Assembly (NCBI RefSeq): GCF_015500095.1 | Contig: NZ_CP062983.1 | Coordinates: 1,426,001 to 1,490,000 of the forward strand | Direction of reading: 5' to 3' | From: Phototrophicus methaneseepsis | GTDB lineage: Bacteria > Chloroflexota > Anaerolineae > Aggregatilineales > Phototrophicaceae | Length of the DNA: 64,000 bases | Part shown: positions 1-7,684 of the stretch, in pieces | Numbering within the stretch: the first letter of the stretch is position 1 | Layout of the letters: each line of letters starts with the position of its first letter | Notes under the pieces: generated by a model | Database searches by the model: none | The model's input: the letters and a program-made list of their open reading frames with translations, nothing else | Told to the model about the DNA's origin: nothing | Translations under genes and position numbers: made by a program

Positions 1-441
1 GGCGCTAGCATCATCGTCCCGCCTGTTTCGCCACGTCTGGAGCGCCTCACGGAGTGGACGCGCAAGGCGCTCAATGCCGGGATCGCAGCCGCTAAAGAAG
101 GCGATCCTGTTTATGAGATTGGGCGTGCTGTGCATCAGGTTGCTAGGGAAGGCGGCTATACGATCATCAAGGAGCTGGGGGGGCATGGCGTCGGCCTGAA
201 CATCCATGAAGGCCCCACTGTGCATAACTTCATGAATCGGCGTGCCAAGCAAAAGATGGTCGATGGCCTTGTGATTACCATTGAGCCGTTCCTGAACCTG
301 GGCAAAGGCAAAATCTATACAGAGGACGATGGTTGGACGCTGCGCACCCGTGATGGCAGCATCTCCTGCCAGTATGAACACACGGTCATTATCAACGGCA
401 ATGACCCGATCCTCGCGACGAAAGTAGAAGGCTCGCATTAA
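1..441 (+). CDS. map: Methionine aminopeptidase type I, C-terminal part (5' end outside window)
   Basis: The open frame runs from the first base to a TAA stop and gives the last 146 residues of a type I methionyl aminopeptidase, which removes the initiator Met from nascent proteins in the cytoplasm. Visible family motifs are GHGVGLNIHEGPTV (metal-binding His and the active-site loop, Leu-Asn in place of the commoner Arg-x-Phe), VITIEPF (metal-ligand Glu) and the C-terminal QYEHTVII (last Glu ligand). The N-terminal half, including the first Asp metal ligands, lies before the window, so the start cannot be given. The gene is followed by a strong hairpin terminator shared with the convergent aminotransferase-fold gene. 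The family call is safe; nothing in view suggests decay. Confidence 0.93.
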   Translation, partial: GASIIVPPVSPRLERLTEWTRKALNAGIAAAKEGDPVYEIGRAVHQVAREGGYTIIKELGGHGVGLNIHEGPTVHNFMNRRAKQKMVDGLVITIEPFLNLGKGKIYTEDDGWTLRTRDGSISCQYEHTVIINGNDPILATKVEGSH

Positions 442-486
442 TCGGGTAGGCGCTCGGCCATAGATAGAAAAATAGGTAGAGAAATA

Positions 487-525
487 AAAAGGGACTCCGT
501 ATCGCGCTGAGTCCCTTTTGTTTTT
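487..525. terminator. Bidirectional intrinsic terminator
   Basis: A 10-bp perfect stem (AAAAGGGACT, 487-496, with AGTCCCTTTT, 510-519) around a 13-base loop is followed by a T-run on both strands. It lies between the convergent map and patB-like genes and should serve both. Confidence 0.88.
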
Positions 526-540
526 ATGCTGGATTATGTT

Positions 541-1746
541 TTATAGGGCCTGTACAGCTGCAGCCATGCGTTCCAGCGCTTCCGTAAGGACCTCCCGTGG
601 GCAGGCAAAATTCAGGCGGACGTATTTGTTCATGGCGGGGCTGCTGCCGAAGAAGTTCCCGCCGTTCATACCCACGCGCGCATGCTTCAGGAAGAAGCTC
701 TGCGCATCCTGATCGCCCAAATCCAGGTCCGTGCAGTCAATCCACAGCAAATAGGTGGCAGATGGCTGGGTCGTCTTGACGCCCGGCATATGAGCCTTGA
801 TATAGTCACGGGCGAAATTGCGATTATCTTGCAGGTACGCTAGCACAGCTTCCAGCCATTCGCCGCCATGTTGGTAGGCTGCCAGGGCCGCTTCATAGGC
901 GAAGATGTTCAACGTCGCGCCACCCCAACCATAAGCATGCATATGGGATGCTGCCGCGACGAAGCGCTCTCGTATGGCTTTGTTCTGGATGATGGCGAAG
1001 GAGCCTTGCAGCCCTGCCAAGTTGAACGTCTTGCTGGGGGCCATCAGTGTGATCGTGCGCTGGCTGATTTCTGGCGAGAGCGAAGCGGTAGGAGTGTGTT
1101 TATTGCCGTCCATCAGCAGGTCGCAATGAATTTCATCGGAGCAGATGATGATATTGTGGCGTTCGCAAATATCCGCGATTTGTTGAATTTCTTCTTTGCT
1201 GTAGATGCGTCCGGCGGGGTTGTGCGGGTTGCAGAAGTAAAGCATGGACGTCTGCTTCGTGATGGCTGCCTCAAAGGCGACCGGGTCAAATTCATAGTGG
1301 AAGGTGTAGGCATCATCCTGCACGTAATCCAGGTCAACCGATTGTACGAAGCGCCCGCGTTCCGGCGGCACATTCAAAAACGGCCCATAAACGGGCGTCT
1401 GGGTCAGGACACCATCGCCGGCTTTACCCTCCGCATCTGCGGCAATCATCAACCCGGTGACGAGGCCAGGGATCAGGATGACTTCTTCCGGCTTCACCTC
1501 CCAATCATAGAGATTGCTCATCCGGGCGCAGATGGTCTCAATCAGTTCATTGGATTGGCTTGTATAGCCAAAAACACCGTGTTCCACACGGGCATGCAGG
1601 GCTTCTAGCACAGCAGGAGCCGCCTTAAAGTCCATATCAGCGACCCATAACGGCAGTACATCCTCATCATAGATGGACCACTTCGAACTACGTTGAGCGC
1701 GATGATTCAGGCGGGTGTCAAAGTCGTACAAATGCGTAGCGGTCAT
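541..1746 (-). CDS. patB: PatB/MalY-type PLP-dependent C-S lyase (aminotransferase fold I)
   Basis: A 401-residue fold-type I PLP enzyme. The PLP lysine is about Lys239 in the motif APSKTFNLAGL, preceded by CSDEIHCDLL (Asp and Tyr/His region that holds the pyridine ring) and by NPHNPAGR. The motif pair SDEIHCDL and SKTFNLAGL is typical of the MalY/PatB group of cystathionine beta-lyases rather than of aspartate aminotransferases. The expected reaction is beta-elimination of cystathionine or other cysteine S-conjugates to give pyruvate, ammonia and a thiol, in the cytoplasm. Length fits the family (about 390). It is a single gene with a 301-base upstream region. An aminotransferase role cannot be excluded from sequence alone; the symbol is by family resemblance. 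Confidence 0.85.
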   Translation of the reverse strand: MTATHLYDFDTRLNHRAQRSSKWSIYDEDVLPLWVADMDFKAAPAVLEALHARVEHGVFGYTSQSNELIETICARMSNLYDWEVKPEEVILIPGLVTGLMIAADAEGKAGDGVLTQTPVYGPFLNVPPERGRFVQSVDLDYVQDDAYTFHYEFDPVAFEAAITKQTSMLYFCNPHNPAGRIYSKEEIQQIADICERHNIIICSDEIHCDLLMDGNKHTPTASLSPEISQRTITLMAPSKTFNLAGLQGSFAIIQNKAIRERFVAAASHMHAYGWGGATLNIFAYEAALAAYQHGGEWLEAVLAYLQDNRNFARDYIKAHMPGVKTTQPSATYLLWIDCTDLDLGDQDAQSFFLKHARVGMNGGNFFGSSPAMNKYVRLNFACPREVLTEALERMAAAVQAL

Positions 1747-2047
1747 AAAGCAGCGTCCTCATGATGATAGGTACGGATAGCATATGGAACAGCAAATGGG
1801 ATAAACATATGTCACCACAACATGGTCTTACAACATGTAACCACAAATCGAACGAGATCGTCAGGGTGAAGATAAAACGGTCCTTAGCCTAGCGCAGCCA
1901 GGGGCCATACGCAATAAACCAATAGAGCTTATGCCCATAACCAGATGCGCCACCCATACCAGATTATCCACCGTTGAACGGATGTCGTGCTGTGGAAATG
2001 CGGTGCAGCCTATGCTACGCTCTTGCCATGACTAAGAAGGATGACAC
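1747..2047. other. Divergent intergenic region
   Basis: This spacer holds the promoters of the minus-strand PatB-like gene and of the plus-strand DinB-like gene. A 10-base element GT(C/A)ACCACAA occurs twice at 1811-1820 and 1837-1846 in direct orientation, 26 bases apart, with ACAACATG at 1817 and 1830. This could be a regulator site for patB. I see no convincing sigma70 hexamer pair and no RNA gene. Confidence 0.35.
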
Positions 2048-2491
2048 ATGGAAGCATTTTTGCAATCGCTGGCCGCTTATGAAGCGGCCTACCAAGATTT
2101 ATTTGATTTACTCGCACGCTACCCCGCATCCCGACGACAGAAAAAAGGTGCTTGTGGCGACTGGTCGCCCCAGCAGGTCGTGGCGCATCTCTCCGGCTGG
2201 ATTGCTGAAGCCAAACGCCGGTACCCGCGTTTCGCAACGGGTACAGGGAATGTGGTCTATAATTTAGATGTTTTTAATGACGTATCCGTACGGCGTCGTC
2301 GAGATTACAATTGGGCCCATACCGTCGCGGAATTGGAGCGATTAGTCGGTGAATTGGCAGCTATGGCACGTCAGGTCACGCCACAGCAAGCCGGGCAGGA
2401 TGATCGCTATCGTGAATGGCTGGATTCTTTGACTGAAGACTGCCGCCAGCATACGGCCCAACTCCTCGCCTTTGAGAAAGCATCATCTTGA
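2048..2491 (+). CDS. DinB/ClbS-like four-helix-bundle protein
   Basis: A 147-residue, mostly helical protein. It resembles the DinB/DfsB (ClbS) superfamily: an N-terminal helix, then the segment GDWSPQQVVAHLSGW, which matches the common WSxxxxxxHLxxW pattern of the family, and two further amphipathic helices. Such proteins are often metal-binding enzymes acting with small thiols, or protect against toxic small molecules; the substrate here is unknown. The start at 2048 is supported by AAGGATG just upstream. The stop is 12 bases before the nucleoside phosphorylase gene, so the two are probably co-transcribed. Function beyond the fold family is not assignable. Confidence 0.68.
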   Translation: MEAFLQSLAAYEAAYQDLFDLLARYPASRRQKKGACGDWSPQQVVAHLSGWIAEAKRRYPRFATGTGNVVYNLDVFNDVSVRRRRDYNWAHTVAELERLVGELAAMARQVTPQQAGQDDRYREWLDSLTEDCRQHTAQLLAFEKASS

Positions 2492-2503
2492 GAAAGCAGC
2501 ATC

Positions 2504-3289
2504 ATGAATAATGCAATTCATTACCCCATCCTGGAGCATGACCCGACTGATGATACAGCGTTGCATCCGCAGGTTCTCTTAAAACCGCATGATGCAATGC
2601 CGGAGCATGTGGTGTTGTGCTTCTTCCAGGACGTTATCCGCGATGTCACCCAGCGCTTCCCATATGATGTGCCGCACAGCTTGCGTCACAGCATTGGCAG
2701 CGAGATTGGTCCCAATCCGCTGCACATCATCGAGACGGAATGGGGCCCACTGGCGATTTTGCACCCTGGCGTCGGGGCACCGCTGGCTGCTGGCTTCCTG
2801 GAAGAAGCCATTGCCCTTGGTGGGCGCAAGTTCATGGCTTGTGGTGGCGCGGGTGTGCTCAATCATACATTTGATATGGGTCATGTCGTTGTGCCCCAGG
2901 CTGCGATCCGTGACGAAGGCACCTCGTACCATTATTTGCCTCCTTCGCGGGAAGTTGCCATGGTGCCAGAGGTCGTTCAGCGGATTGAGGAGACGCTCCA
3001 GGCGCATGATGTGCCTTATGATGTGGGCAAGACGTGGACGACGGACGCCATCTACCGTGAAACACGCCAAAAAATAAATCAGCGCCGGGACGAAGGCTGC
3101 CTGGTTGTTGAAATGGAAGCGGCGGCTTTCTTCGCTGTTGCCCAGTTCCGCGATGTGGCCTTCGGGCAGATCCTCTACGGTGGCGATGATGTCAGCGGCG
3201 ACCTGTGGGATAATCGGGGCTGGCAGCGAGCAGCGAGTGTCCGCGAAAAGCTCTTCTGGCTATCAGCAGAGACCGTTTTTAAGTTATGA
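2504..3289 (+). CDS. Nucleoside phosphorylase (uridine/purine phosphorylase family)
   Basis: A 261-residue protein of the PNP/UDP phosphorylase family. The glycine-rich segment FMACGGAGVLN (about 110-120) is the phosphate/base loop region, and VVEMEAAAFF (about 201-210) carries the family's ribose-binding Glu-Met-Glu. TTDAIYRE near residue 180 corresponds to the segment just before it in family members. The reaction is reversible phosphorolysis of a nucleoside to the base and ribose 1-phosphate in the cytoplasm, for salvage. Which base is used cannot be read safely; the layout is nearest to uridine phosphorylase-like members. It follows the DinB-like gene by 12 bases. A nucleoside hydrolase lies 21 kb away in the same window. 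Confidence 0.82.
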   Translation: MNNAIHYPILEHDPTDDTALHPQVLLKPHDAMPEHVVLCFFQDVIRDVTQRFPYDVPHSLRHSIGSEIGPNPLHIIETEWGPLAILHPGVGAPLAAGFLEEAIALGGRKFMACGGAGVLNHTFDMGHVVVPQAAIRDEGTSYHYLPPSREVAMVPEVVQRIEETLQAHDVPYDVGKTWTTDAIYRETRQKINQRRDEGCLVVEMEAAAFFAVAQFRDVAFGQILYGGDDVSGDLWDNRGWQRAASVREKLFWLSAETVFKL

Positions 3290-3357
3290 GGCCCGTATAG
3301 GCACAGCTTGCATCAGCGCAATGCTTGCATGGATTTTTCTTAAACAAGGAGTACTCG

Positions 3358-3903
3358 GTGACGATTTTTTCACCCATCTTTGCGGGTAAGCTCGTGCGGT
3401 TGGCCCCGCCTCAACCTGAGGACATGCCTATTGTCGCCAGTTGGACGCATGATGATGACTATATGCGCAACCTGGATGATGATCCTATCCGGCCCATGTC
3501 TGTTGAGCAGATCGCCCAGCAGCCCCAGCACGGCGATTATGGCTTCCACATTCGCACGTTGGAACAGGATTTGCTCATTGGCTTTGTGTCTCTGTTCAAC
3601 CTCAAGTGGCGCAACCAGACAGCGGAGCTGGCGATTGGTATTGGCAACCCAGATTATCGAGGGCGTGGGTATGGCAGTGATGCGCTGCGGCTGATTTTGC
3701 GCTATGGGTTCGATGAACTCAATCTACATCACATTGCCCTGACCGTTATGGATTACAACAGCAGTGCGATACGCGCCTATGAACGTGTTGGCTTCATCAA
3801 AGAGGGGGCGCGCCGTGAGTTTATTGTTCGCAACGGTCAGCGCTATGATTTGCTGATGTATGGCATGCTGCGCGATGAATGGCTGGCAACGCTCGAATCT
3901 TGA
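3358..3903 (+). CDS. GNAT family N-acetyltransferase (RimJ/RimL type)
   Basis: A 181-residue GNAT acetyltransferase using acetyl-CoA. The acetyl-CoA loop is in AIGIGNPDYRGRGYGSDAL (the R/Q-x-x-G-x-G/A pattern as RGRGYG), and the late motif NSSAIRAYERVGF is the usual Asn/Tyr segment of RimJ/RimL-like enzymes. The frame is open from a TTG at 3325, but I choose GTG at 3358 because AAGGAG sits 6 bases before it (3346-3351) and because the protein then starts right before the first beta strand. Substrate is unknown: this group acetylates protein N termini, amino acids or antibiotics. It ends at a strong terminator. Confidence 0.82.
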   Translation: MTIFSPIFAGKLVRLAPPQPEDMPIVASWTHDDDYMRNLDDDPIRPMSVEQIAQQPQHGDYGFHIRTLEQDLLIGFVSLFNLKWRNQTAELAIGIGNPDYRGRGYGSDALRLILRYGFDELNLHHIALTVMDYNSSAIRAYERVGFIKEGARREFIVRNGQRYDLLMYGMLRDEWLATLES

Positions 3904-3920
3904 GCCGATATAGCGAAAGC

Positions 3921-3953
3921 AAAAGGCCGCTGCATCAGCACAGCGGCCTTTTT
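3921..3953. terminator. Bidirectional intrinsic terminator
   Basis: Perfect 10-bp stem AAGGCCGCTG (3923-3932) with CAGCGGCCTT (3941-3950), 8-base loop, T-runs on both strands. It separates the plus-strand GNAT gene from the convergent methyltransferase gene. Confidence 0.9.
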
Positions 3954-3992
3954 GATGATGAACGTTGTTTGTGTTAACGACGTCCCGGATGG

Positions 3993-5171
3993 CTAAACAG
4001 AAACCAGCTCTGCTTGGATGCCCATCTCATCGAGCTGGGCCTGGATTTCTGGGCAATAGATGGGATTCATGACGATGACCACATCCGGCTGATACGTCAT
4101 CAAAAATTCCGGCGAGACGATCTCCTGGCCGGTCTTCGCCATATACATGCCATGTTTGCGCGGGTTGATGTCCACAATGTACGGTATCTGATCATGGATG
4201 CCGAGGGTCGTCAGGAAGGCAACGCCTTTGGAACCACCGCCCCAGATAGCGACTTTCTTCCCATCACGTGCATAACCCTGTAAGGTTTCCTGCCAGTCGG
4301 CGCGTTTTTTAGCGGCGGCTACTTTGAAGTTAGCCACCTGTGCTTCGATGTCTGCCAATCCGGCGGGCGAGGCCAGCGTTTCTGTGGGGATGTCCCCCGG
4401 TTTGGCTTCGATCATCAGATACTGGTCATCGTAGTCTGTCCGTGTTTGCAGCACATCAAAGCCTGATTGCTCGAACAGATAACGCAGCGAGGGCGCTGTG
4501 AAGTAGGAGCAGTGTTCATAGTACACATCCCAGAAGGCCATGTCGCCAAAGACATATTCGCCGTTCGGTATCTGGAAGAAAACCGTCGTCTCGCGTTGAT
4601 CGGCAATCGAACGGCGTACCGTCTGCATGAATTCCAGTGTCTGGTCGATGTGTTCCAACGTCATTTTGCAGGCGACGAAATCACCCTGAATGTGTGTGTA
4701 CTTTTCGCCGTAAAAATCGGCGTAAAATTCCAGACGATCTTTGGCTTCTGTCTCCAGCGGTTCATTGCGATACGCCGGGTCGAAGCCAATACCTTTGTTT
4801 GGCCCCATCTCAGCCAGCATGATGAGGAACTCGCCCTGACCACAGCCAATTTCAATGACGGTCTTATCGTGTAGATCGTGGCGGTCGATGATGTCCTGTG
4901 CCAACCGCGTATGGAAGCGGTTGAACGTTGGGGAAAAACTCTGTGTGGCTTCGTAGTCGACTGCGTAATCATGCAGGCTATGGTCAAAGGCCGTATTGCT
5001 TACAAATCCGCAGTGGTGGCACAGGCCCAGGGCAATATCCCCGGTGGTGAAGTTCAGAGCTTGTTCGCGCGTTTTAAGCAGCACGACGCTGTGAACTGGA
5101 ACCTGTTCAATCGTATAGAAAATTTCCATGCCCGGTGTATGGCAGTTCGGGCAGACGGTGTTGGTCTTCAT
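3993..5171 (-). CDS. Sugar C-methyltransferase-like SAM methyltransferase
   Basis: A 392-residue three-part protein. An N-terminal zinc-binding unit has Cys7, Cys10, Cys51 and Cys54 (CPNC and CHHC). A class I SAM domain follows with VIEIGCGQGEFL at about residues 105-116. A C-terminal Rossmann-like part contains VAIWGGGSKGVAF and PYIVDINPRKHGMYM. This is the architecture of the Methyltransf_13/11/14 group, known in NDP-hexose C-3 and C-5 methyltransferases of antibiotic and polysaccharide pathways. The likely job is C-methylation of a nucleotide-linked keto-sugar for the polysaccharide made by this locus. It lies downstream of the epimerase and rfbF on the same strand, with a hairpin between. 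The sugar substrate is an inference. Confidence 0.8.
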   Translation of the reverse strand: MKTNTVCPNCHTPGMEIFYTIEQVPVHSVVLLKTREQALNFTTGDIALGLCHHCGFVSNTAFDHSLHDYAVDYEATQSFSPTFNRFHTRLAQDIIDRHDLHDKTVIEIGCGQGEFLIMLAEMGPNKGIGFDPAYRNEPLETEAKDRLEFYADFYGEKYTHIQGDFVACKMTLEHIDQTLEFMQTVRRSIADQRETTVFFQIPNGEYVFGDMAFWDVYYEHCSYFTAPSLRYLFEQSGFDVLQTRTDYDDQYLMIEAKPGDIPTETLASPAGLADIEAQVANFKVAAAKKRADWQETLQGYARDGKKVAIWGGGSKGVAFLTTLGIHDQIPYIVDINPRKHGMYMAKTGQEIVSPEFLMTYQPDVVIVMNPIYCPEIQAQLDEMGIQAELVSV

Positions 5172-5275
5172 GTTGGCTTGCTTCCGTATCTATTTAGCGC
5201 ATGATGTCGCTTGATGCTGATCGAAACTGCGAGGCAGGGTCGTCTCACCGTGTATCTCACTGATGCGGCTGGCAT

Positions 5276-5306
5276 CTGTAAAATCCCCTCTCATATGAGA
5301 GGGGAT
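5276..5306 (-). terminator. Perfect 24-bp palindrome, probable attenuating terminator
   Basis: A perfect 24-bp palindrome (5283-5306, arms ATCCCCTCTCAT and ATGAGAGGGGAT) stands between the epimerase and the methyltransferase. Read on the minus strand it is followed by a short T-run, so it may end or reduce transcription from the epimerase. A protein-binding site for the methyltransferase promoter is the alternative. Confidence 0.6.
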
Positions 5307-5333
5307 CGGTGGTTGAGGTTCACGTTGTTTTAT

Positions 5334-6380
5334 TTATGCGCTCGGCGATGTGACGTTGGATTTCCAGCGCAGGTCTTCCGCCAGCAGATCATCGGCCATC
5401 AGGCGCCTGATATGCGCCAGCCGACGATAGCGCTCACCTTCGAACTCATCTAAGGTGATACCGTGCTTCTGGTAAGCTTCGTATAGCTCTTCTGCACCGC
5501 GTTTGGCCGTCCAGACGGGCTTATAATTCGGCAGTACGCGCTGGATCTTATCGCAGTTGACGCGGTAATTGCGCTTATCCGGGCCAGCGTCGGAAGCATA
5601 CTCCACGCGGGAGCCGGGGACTGTCGCTTTTACAATGTCGCCCAGGTCGCGGATTTGGTAATTTTCGCTGGTCTGGCCCACGTTGAAGACTTCATCGTGG
5701 ATCAGATCGCGGGGTGCTTCTGCAACGGCCAGGAAGGCACGCGAAATATCTTCAATGTGTACAATGGGGCGCCAGGGCGAGCCATCGCTCTTGAAGTAAA
5801 CCAGGCCCGTGGTGTAGGCCCAGGCCACCAGATTGTTTAGCACCAGGTCGAAGCGCAGACGCGGCGAGACGCCGTAAGCTGTGGCATTGCGCAAATAGGT
5901 CGGGCTGAAGCTGCTATCTGCCAGCTTGGCGACATCACGCTCAACCAGCACCTTGGATTTACCATAAGCGGTAACAGGATTCAGATCACCCTCTTCATCA
6001 ATGAAATCATTGCTGGAGGCACCATAGTTGCTGCATGAGGAGGAGAAGATATAGCGCTCTACGCCTGCTTCTTTAGCGAGTGTCGCCAGTCGCACAGAGG
6101 CTTCATGGTTGATGTCGTAGGTTAGCCCTTCGTTGAGGTCGCCCAGGGGATCATTGGAGAGGCCAGCCAGATGCATGACCACATCAAAGCCTTTGAGGTC
6201 ATCGACTTCGACTTCGCGCACATCTTTGCGGATGCTTTGAATATCTGGCATCCCGTCGCCAAAGGTGCAGCGCTCAAATAAATCGGTATCCAGGCCGACG
6301 ACTTCGTGCCCGGCTTCCTGTAACATCGGCACCAAAATCGTCCCGATATAGCCTTTATCCCCAGTCACTAAAATTTTCAT
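5334..6380 (-). CDS. NAD-dependent epimerase/dehydratase (extended SDR)
   Basis: A 348-residue extended short-chain dehydrogenase acting on nucleotide sugars. The Rossmann motif GDKGYIG (residues 7-13) starts the protein and the catalytic pair is Tyr139-x3-Lys143 in TAYGKSK, with FSSSCSNYG (about 112-120) supplying the active-site Ser/Thr. The middle part, [20 protein letters not shown], and [12 protein letters not shown] are typical of sugar-nucleotide epimerases and dehydratases. It does not have the N-terminal pattern I would expect of CDP-glucose 4,6-dehydratase (RfbG). It follows rfbF by 142 bases on the same strand and probably acts on the same activated sugar. Exact reaction is unknown. 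Confidence 0.85.
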   Translation of the reverse strand: MKILVTGDKGYIGTILVPMLQEAGHEVVGLDTDLFERCTFGDGMPDIQSIRKDVREVEVDDLKGFDVVMHLAGLSNDPLGDLNEGLTYDINHEASVRLATLAKEAGVERYIFSSSCSNYGASSNDFIDEEGDLNPVTAYGKSKVLVERDVAKLADSSFSPTYLRNATAYGVSPRLRFDLVLNNLVAWAYTTGLVYFKSDGSPWRPIVHIEDISRAFLAVAEAPRDLIHDEVFNVGQTSENYQIRDLGDIVKATVPGSRVEYASDAGPDKRNYRVNCDKIQRVLPNYKPVWTAKRGAEELYEAYQKHGITLDEFEGERYRRLAHIRRLMADDLLAEDLRWKSNVTSPSA

Positions 6381-6522
6381 GGTTTATATGCTCCCAAATT
6401 AAAACCAGCGGTGCACTGACTGGACCAGGCAGCACACCTCACCATCTCAAGAATATGTCGTTGTGTTTACAGTGTGAGCTGTCGTATCGGGTTGCAGGCG
6501 GGTGTCTGGTATTGACGTAGCC

Positions 6523-7329
6523 TTACGTCAGGACCTTGACCGCTTCGGGCTTGCTCTCTTCTTCCCAGATGCGCCAGGGCGGGTTACCACTTTCCCATAG
6601 GCGGTTGAGCAGGAGTTTGTCACGTAGGGTATCCATGCACTGCCAGAAGCCATCATGGCGATAAGCCATCAACTGGCCGTCACGGGCCAGGCCTTCCAGC
6701 GGTTCGCGTTCGAATTGCGTGTCATCACCTTCGATGTAATCGAAGACTTCTGGCTCCAGTACGAAGAACGCACCATTGATCCAGCCTTCGCTGGTCTGTG
6801 GCTTCTCCGTGAAGCGCATCACCTTATCACCCTCAAATTCCAGGTGACCAAAGCGCGCAGGCGGGCGTACAGCCGACATCGTTGCCAGCTTACCGTGTGA
6901 ACGGTGGAAGGCCAGCAGTTCGTCCAGGTCGATGTTGGAGACACCATCGCCCCACGTCAGCATGAAGGTTTCATTACCCATAAATGGTTGCAGTCGCTTG
7001 ATGCGCCCACCGGTGTTGGTATCCATACCGGTGTCAATCAGGTCAACTTTCCAATCCGGGCGGACACCGCCGTTCATATCAATCTGGCCTGTACCCAGGT
7101 TGACCGTCAGATTGCTGTTGAGTGAGACGTAATCGACCATATATTTCTTGATGACTTCGCCTTTATAGCCCAGGGCAATCGCGAATTCATTGTGCCCATA
7201 ATGTGCATAGTGCATCATGATGTGCCACATAATTGGGCGACCGCCAACCTCGACCATTGGCTTCGGGCGGACATCCGTTTCCTCGGCAAGGCGTGTACCT
7301 TTTCCACCTGCTAAGATTCCGACTTTCAT
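6523..7329 (-). CDS. rfbF: Glucose-1-phosphate cytidylyltransferase
   Basis: A 268-residue nucleotidyltransferase with the signature AGGKGTRLAEET (residues 7-18) and RPKPMVEVGGRP (21-32), then MWHIMMHYAHYG and LTWGDGVSN (metal-binding Asp). These are the features of RfbF, which makes CDP-glucose from CTP and glucose 1-phosphate, the entry step to CDP-dideoxy and branched sugars. Length equals the usual 255-270. The downstream neighbours are an epimerase and a C-methyltransferase, so the locus likely makes a modified CDP-hexose. A recognisable CDP-glucose 4,6-dehydratase gene is not in the window. SD is GGGGGAG before the ATG. Confidence 0.92.
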   Translation of the reverse strand: MKVGILAGGKGTRLAEETDVRPKPMVEVGGRPIMWHIMMHYAHYGHNEFAIALGYKGEVIKKYMVDYVSLNSNLTVNLGTGQIDMNGGVRPDWKVDLIDTGMDTNTGGRIKRLQPFMGNETFMLTWGDGVSNIDLDELLAFHRSHGKLATMSAVRPPARFGHLEFEGDKVMRFTEKPQTSEGWINGAFFVLEPEVFDYIEGDDTQFEREPLEGLARDGQLMAYRHDGFWQCMDTLRDKLLLNRLWESGNPPWRIWEEESKPEAVKVLT

Positions 7330-7684
7330 TTCTCCCCCTTATCCAGAGATGCTCTAGAGAAAAAACTAACTTACAAAAGATTTAGATTAGGCGTCATCGT
7401 AACGGAGCGAAACTTGATCGAAGAGTTTGTCACATGTTGCGCACATAAACGTAACGCGTATCAATTAAGCTTATGTTGACACGTGCACCTTGCATTGCCC
7501 TAACATGCTATTGCATGGGAAAAGTTCCCTATCTGGATGGGCAATTAAGGGCGGAAAATGGCGTGGAATGTTATTTAAATCGTAATGGAAAAGGGTAAAG
7601 TGAGCAGGTGTGAGGGCTAATTTGTTCAGGGGGAGGGGATGATAATATGGGCTGCGAATATCAGCGCTGAATCTCGTGCAAAAG
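7330..7684. other. Intergenic region upstream of rfbF
   Basis: 355 bases without a supportable gene. It should carry the rfbF promoter and the 3' end of the beta-helix transcript. A TTGACA at 7476-7481 is on the plus strand with no good -10 and no plus-strand gene after it, so I do not call a promoter. No clear terminator hairpin with T-run was found. Confidence 0.3.

Noticed and set aside
868-1608. Plus-strand open frame of 246 codons
   Set aside because: Antisense to the PatB-like gene whose PLP motifs are intact. No family likeness and no SD.
5334-6380. CDP-glucose 4,6-dehydratase (RfbG)
   Set aside because: The order rfbF then SDR suggests it, but the N-terminal pattern and the rest of the motifs fit a general sugar epimerase/dehydratase better.
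7476-7481. TTGACA hexamer as promoter
   Set aside because: It is on the plus strand with no -10 element at a proper distance and no plus-strand gene follows it.
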